Assembly: GCA_002423555.1 (NCBI GenBank)
Contig: DIWQ01000026.1
Span: 1-5,782 of the forward strand
Origin: Patescibacteria group bacterium UBA6102
GTDB taxonomy: Bacteria; Patescibacteriota; Minisyncoccia; Minisyncoccales; UBA5738
Length of the DNA: 5,782 bases
Direction: 5' to 3'
Shown here: one piece after another, positions 3,960 through 5,782 of the stretch
Position numbering within the stretch: the stretch's first letter is position 1
Layout: every line of letters begins with the position of its first letter
Notes under the pieces: generated by a model
The model's database searches: none
What the model saw: the letters and a program-made list of their open reading frames with translations, nothing else
Told to the model about the DNA's origin: nothing
Program-made: the position numbers and the translations under genes

Positions 3960-3985
3960 GTAGGGGCGAATGATTATTCGCCCGT
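3960..3985. repeat. Short GTAGGGGCGA hairpin repeat at the RAYT stop codon
   Basis: GTAGGGGCGAAT begins at 3960; its TAG is the RAYT stop. GGGCGAAT (3964-3971) pairs with ATTCGCCC (3976-3983) around GATT. It shares GTAGGGGCGA with the repeat inside the gene. No T-run follows, so it is not a terminator. A hairpin at the gene's 3' edge is the expected position of a RAYT-recognised end. Confidence 0.7.
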
Positions 3986-4009
3986 ATTGCTGGATTATTT
4001 TGGGGCGTG

Positions 4010-4018
4010 TGTTATGTT
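4010..4018 (+). promoter_or_regulatory. Possible extended -10 element for the DUF4342/HD pair
   Basis: TGTTATGTT fits TGn plus a -10 hexamer with four of six matches, and would start transcription about 17 bases before the ATG at 4042. No convincing -35 is visible. An alternative -10, GATAAT at 4027-4032, is closer to consensus but would leave almost no leader. Confidence 0.25.
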
Positions 4019-4041
4019 AAAAACACGATAATTCAAAACAT

Positions 4042-4323
4042 ATGGTGACAAAAACAAGCGCGAAGAAGGGCGCAAAAGAAAACGCGAAATCAGCGCGCGA
4101 GGAATTTAAAGTTTCCGGGGAGAAGGTTGTCCAAAAGATCAAGGAATTGATCAAGGAGGGGAATGTGCGCCGGATAATCATTATCAACGAAAAAGGCGAC
4201 ACGTTGATGGAAATCCCGCTGACTTTTGCGGTGGTGGGCACGGCCTTGGCGCCGGTTTTGGCGGCGGTGGGCGCACTGGCGGCGTTGATTGCCAACTGCA
4301 CGATCATCGTGGAGAGAAAATAA
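4042..4323 (+). CDS. DUF4342 family small protein
   Basis: A 93-residue protein matching the DUF4342 pattern. A lysine/alanine-rich N-terminus (1-20) is followed by EEFKVSGEKVVQKIKELIKEGN (20-41), the strand VRRIIIINEKGDTLMEIPL (42-60), an alanine/valine-rich hydrophobic segment (about 61-84), and the end CTIIVERK. The family's function is unknown. The glycine/alanine-rich hydrophobic stretch of about 24 residues could be a membrane segment, and the basic N-terminus would then face the cytoplasm. It is the first gene after the RAYT region, 29 bases ahead of the HD hydrolase on the same strand, so the two are probably co-transcribed. No Shine-Dalgarno is seen; the ATG is chosen as the only in-frame start before the conserved region. 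Confidence 0.75.
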   Translation: MVTKTSAKKGAKENAKSAREEFKVSGEKVVQKIKELIKEGNVRRIIIINEKGDTLMEIPLTFAVVGTALAPVLAAVGALAALIANCTIIVERK

Positions 4324-4352
4324 GCGAGAGGTTCAAGATGCCTTGTTGAATT

Positions 4353-4955
4353 ATGGATTACAAAAAAATCGCGAATTTTGTGTTTGAGTTAAATGAGGCC
4401 AAGCGCACGCCACGCAGCGGCTGGCACCGGACCGGTATTAAGAACGCGGAGTCATTGGCAGAACATTCGGCGGTTTGCGCGCAAATCGCGTTTTTGCTTG
4501 CGGAAATGGAGGGAGTTGATACCGGGCATTGCGCGCTTTTGGCGCTGTTCCACGATATCGGCGAAATCCGTACCGGCGACGAAGATTGGATTTCGCGCAT
4601 ATACAAAAACAAAAGCGATTCCGAGGGTAAGGCTTTTTTGGCGCAAAGCGATGGTTTGCCGATGGGCGGCAAGCTGAAAGGTTTTTTTGACGAAGTTAAA
4701 AAGCAAAGAACCAAAGAAGCGATTATCGCCAAAGACGCGGATTTGCTGGAGTTGGCGGTGCAAGCCAAATTCTATACCCAGTCGGGTTATAAATCGGCAA
4801 CTCTATTTATTGACGGGATGCGCAATAAATTGAAAACCGAATCGGCGAAAAAATTATTAGCCGAAATTGAAAAAAGCAAAATTGAGGATTGGTGGATGGC
4901 GATTCCCGAAATCGCAGAAATTGCCGAAAAAAATTCGGGCAAGAAGTGTTGTTAA
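4353..4955 (+). CDS. HD-domain metal-dependent phosphohydrolase (YfbR/HDDC2-like)
   Basis: A 200-residue HD-domain protein. The N-terminal region has RSGWHRTG (21-28) and ESLAEHSA with His38. The signature HD pair is in ALFHDIGEIRTGD (64-76, His67-Asp68), and the last metal ligand is in AKDADLLE (Asp130). The layout 'xGWxxxG...ESxAEHS...HDhxE...KDAD' is that of the HD_3 group, which includes the 5'-deoxynucleotidase YfbR and human HDDC2. It would remove phosphate from deoxynucleoside monophosphates, helping to balance precursor pools, which is plausible for an organism that salvages nucleotides. All metal ligands are present, so it is likely active. It ends with Cys-Cys. A GAGAGG lies 21 bases upstream of the ATG, too far to decide the start. 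There is no clear terminator after it; a long foldback begins 37 bases downstream. Confidence 0.85.
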   Translation: MDYKKIANFVFELNEAKRTPRSGWHRTGIKNAESLAEHSAVCAQIAFLLAEMEGVDTGHCALLALFHDIGEIRTGDEDWISRIYKNKSDSEGKAFLAQSDGLPMGGKLKGFFDEVKKQRTKEAIIAKDADLLELAVQAKFYTQSGYKSATLFIDGMRNKLKTESAKKLLAEIEKSKIEDWWMAIPEIAEIAEKNSGKKCC

Positions 4956-4992
4956 ATTTTCGTGCGATAGCATAATCGATAAGGTTGCAACA

Positions 4993-5157
4993 ATTAGACC
5001 TACTGCGCAAATATTTACGCGACGAAATTTTCAGATTTCGCGCGAGCCGAATGAGGAATGAGGAGGCATATTGGCTTAAATATGCCGACGATTGACGAAT
5101 TCGGCGTAGCCGAAATATGGAAATTGCAGTAGGAAATATTTACGCAGTAGGTCTAAT
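4993..5157. repeat. 165-bp imperfect foldback (MITE-like or structured RNA)
   Basis: The ends 4993-5016 and 5134-5157 are inverted copies with 23 of 24 bases matching (ATTAGACCTACTGCG at the tip). Moving inward, the arms stay alignable: about 54 of 78 positions pair, in blocks (AATTTnCAnATTTCG, GCCGAAT) separated by symmetrical mismatches. The very centre is a perfect hairpin GGCATAT/ATATGCC (5065-5086). The whole is thus one nested structure centred at 5075. No gene fits here. It may be a non-autonomous transposable element, since its transposase is not in view. Confidence 0.7.
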
Positions 5158-5176
5158 ATATAAATGCAGTTTTATG

Positions 5177-5224
5177 GAGGTCGCACCCCTGCTACGCTAA
5201 AGCTTCGCAGGGGAACGACCCCTC
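5177..5224. repeat. GC-rich hairpin repeat before the zinc-ribbon gene
   Basis: GGTCG (5179-5183) pairs with CGACC (5216-5220), and CCCCTGC (5186-5192) pairs with GCAGGGG (5207-5213). The loop contains AAGCTT. The GC-rich arms and GGTCG/CCCC composition resemble the RAYT-region hairpins, so it may belong to a related dispersed family. It lies 10 bases before a start codon. No T-run follows. Confidence 0.65.
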
Positions 5225-5233
5225 AAAAATTCA

Positions 5234-5737
5234 ATGCCGATTCATCTTAATTATCAGGGGACGGTTTGCCAAAAGTGCGGCGCGGAATTTATTGCTCACG
5301 GCAAAAATTGCTCATGTCCGGCCTGCGGCCAAACCACGGACGATTTTTGCGATTTTGCCGCCGAAACGATTGCGACGATGAAAGACCACAAACAGCTTTA
5401 CGGGAATTATTTTCCACAAAGCTGGTTTTCCGGTTCAATCGCGGATACCGTGCAGGGAATAATTTTTGAATTGTTTGATAATTATGAGGCCGAAAATCCC
5501 GAAGATTTCACCGCGTTTGTTCTGACGCAATTGGCAGACGCGGTCTGGGAAGAAGGGCGGGAACATTTAGCCATCCAAGTTGAAGGGATCGCGCTGGAAG
5601 TTTTTAATATTTATCGGCAAGACCCGGATTTCAAAGGCGATGCTTTAAAAGCAAAGCCGATAAATCCAAAATTGAAAGATATCCAGCCAAAACCGTCCGA
5701 TACGCCGATTGATATTGACAGCGCGGCGGGTTTTTAA
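5234..5737 (+). CDS. Zinc-ribbon protein of unknown function
   Basis: A 167-residue soluble protein with no family I recognise. The N-terminus is a zinc ribbon: CQKC (Cys12, Cys15) and CSCPAC (Cys26, Cys28, Cys31), of which Cys12/15/28/31 are the natural metal ligands. The remainder (about 37-135) is acidic and probably helical, with aromatic-rich segments such as HKQLYGNYFPQSWFSG and the repeated-looking FELFDNYEAEN / ALEVFNIYRQD. The C-terminal 30 residues are rich in Pro, Lys and Asp and probably disordered. No enzyme motif, signal peptide or membrane segment is seen. It stands alone between a hairpin repeat and a terminator. No Shine-Dalgarno precedes the ATG, which is chosen because the zinc ribbon starts only 11 residues later. 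Confidence 0.65.
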   Translation: MPIHLNYQGTVCQKCGAEFIAHGKNCSCPACGQTTDDFCDFAAETIATMKDHKQLYGNYFPQSWFSGSIADTVQGIIFELFDNYEAENPEDFTAFVLTQLADAVWEEGREHLAIQVEGIALEVFNIYRQDPDFKGDALKAKPINPKLKDIQPKPSDTPIDIDSAAGF

Positions 5738-5759
5738 AAATTGGCATCCTTCATTTTTT

Positions 5760-5782
5760 GCCTTGAAAGAGGGGCTTTTTTT
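5760..5782 (+). terminator. Probable intrinsic terminator of the zinc-ribbon gene
   Basis: GCCTT (5760-5764) can pair with GGGGC (5771-5775, two G-U pairs) around a short loop, followed by T-run 5776-5782 that reaches the window edge. The stem is short, but its place 22 bases after the stop fits. Confidence 0.5.

Larger units (their letters stand above)
3380..3963 (+). pseudogene. RAYT / IS200-like Y1 (HUH) transposase with a -1 frame break
   Basis: The N-terminal part (3380-3511) reads RRRSIRYKDYDYAQDG then YFITICAQ, the usual opening of REP-associated tyrosine transposases. It then runs into a stop at 3524-3526. Reading resumes one base back from 3511 as GKMELNEAG and continues to 3963. 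The joined protein is about 194 residues. It keeps the HUH motif MPNHFHG (His codons at 3619 and 3625) and the catalytic tyrosine in REYIINNPLNW (codon 3904-3906). Such enzymes cut and join single-stranded DNA at hairpin repeats. The break sits on A-AAG-GGA, which has the form of a -1 slippery heptamer, so either programmed frameshifting or a one-base deletion could explain it. About 25 residues in the middle come from a hairpin repeat (3656-3731); without them the length is about 169, normal for the family. The stop codon lies in a second repeat. Confidence 0.8.

Noticed and set aside
3964..3983. Hairpin after RAYT as an intrinsic terminator
   Set aside because: The stem is followed by GTATTGC rather than a T-run.
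4021..4032. GATAAT as main -10 for the DUF4342 gene
   Set aside because: No -35 lies 16-18 bases upstream, and the leader would be only a few bases.
4358..4768. Minus-strand open frame of 136 codons
   Set aside because: It is the complement of the HD-domain gene with its metal ligands; serine/cysteine-rich content is typical of an antisense shadow.

Overview
The window looks like a bacterial chromosome fragment from the Candidate Phyla Radiation (Patescibacteria, Parcubacteria-like). This is inferred from several traits together: small single-domain genes, a tRNA gene without encoded CCA, a RAYT-type transposase carrying GTAGGGGC repeats, short hairpin repeats in most gaps, and no Shine-Dalgarno sequence at a normal distance before any start. 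TGA is used as a stop (end of the LOG-like gene), which argues against the Gracilibacteria/Absconditabacteria recoding. No taxonomic marker gene is present, so the placement is tentative.

Layout. 1-483: the tail of an upstream gene, a terminator that serves both directions, tRNA-Arg(CCG) on the minus strand, and a plus-strand stretch of about 160 nt with its own promoter, a 9-bp closing stem and a terminator. I read that stretch as an unassigned structured small RNA. 436-1112: a BrnT/BrnA toxin-antitoxin operon with promoter, operator-like inverted repeat and terminator. 1121-2462: a promoter, a repeat-bearing leader, a LOG/SLOG-fold protein and a tightly spaced SGNH/GDSL hydrolase. 2487-3374: a small winged-helix regulator flanked by two near-identical 34-bp perfect palindromes, followed by a phosphoribosyltransferase. 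3380-3983: a RAYT (Y1/HUH) transposase with a -1 frame break, an in-frame hairpin repeat in the middle of the gene and a second related hairpin over its stop codon. 4042-4955: a DUF4342 protein and an HD-domain hydrolase. 4956-5233: a non-coding gap holding a 165-bp foldback and another hairpin repeat. 5234-5782: an orphan zinc-ribbon protein and a probable terminator.

How the parts relate. The toxin-antitoxin operon looks self-contained and autoregulated. LOG-like and SGNH genes are almost certainly co-transcribed. The winged-helix gene has its -35 element inside the first palindrome, and the second palindrome sits just before the phosphoribosyltransferase start, so the simplest reading is a regulator that controls itself and perhaps its neighbour. 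The two palindromes are built from four 7-base half-sites each and differ at the same base in all four half-sites, the most striking pattern here. RAYT, its hairpins and the foldback show that the right half has been shaped by small repeat mobility.
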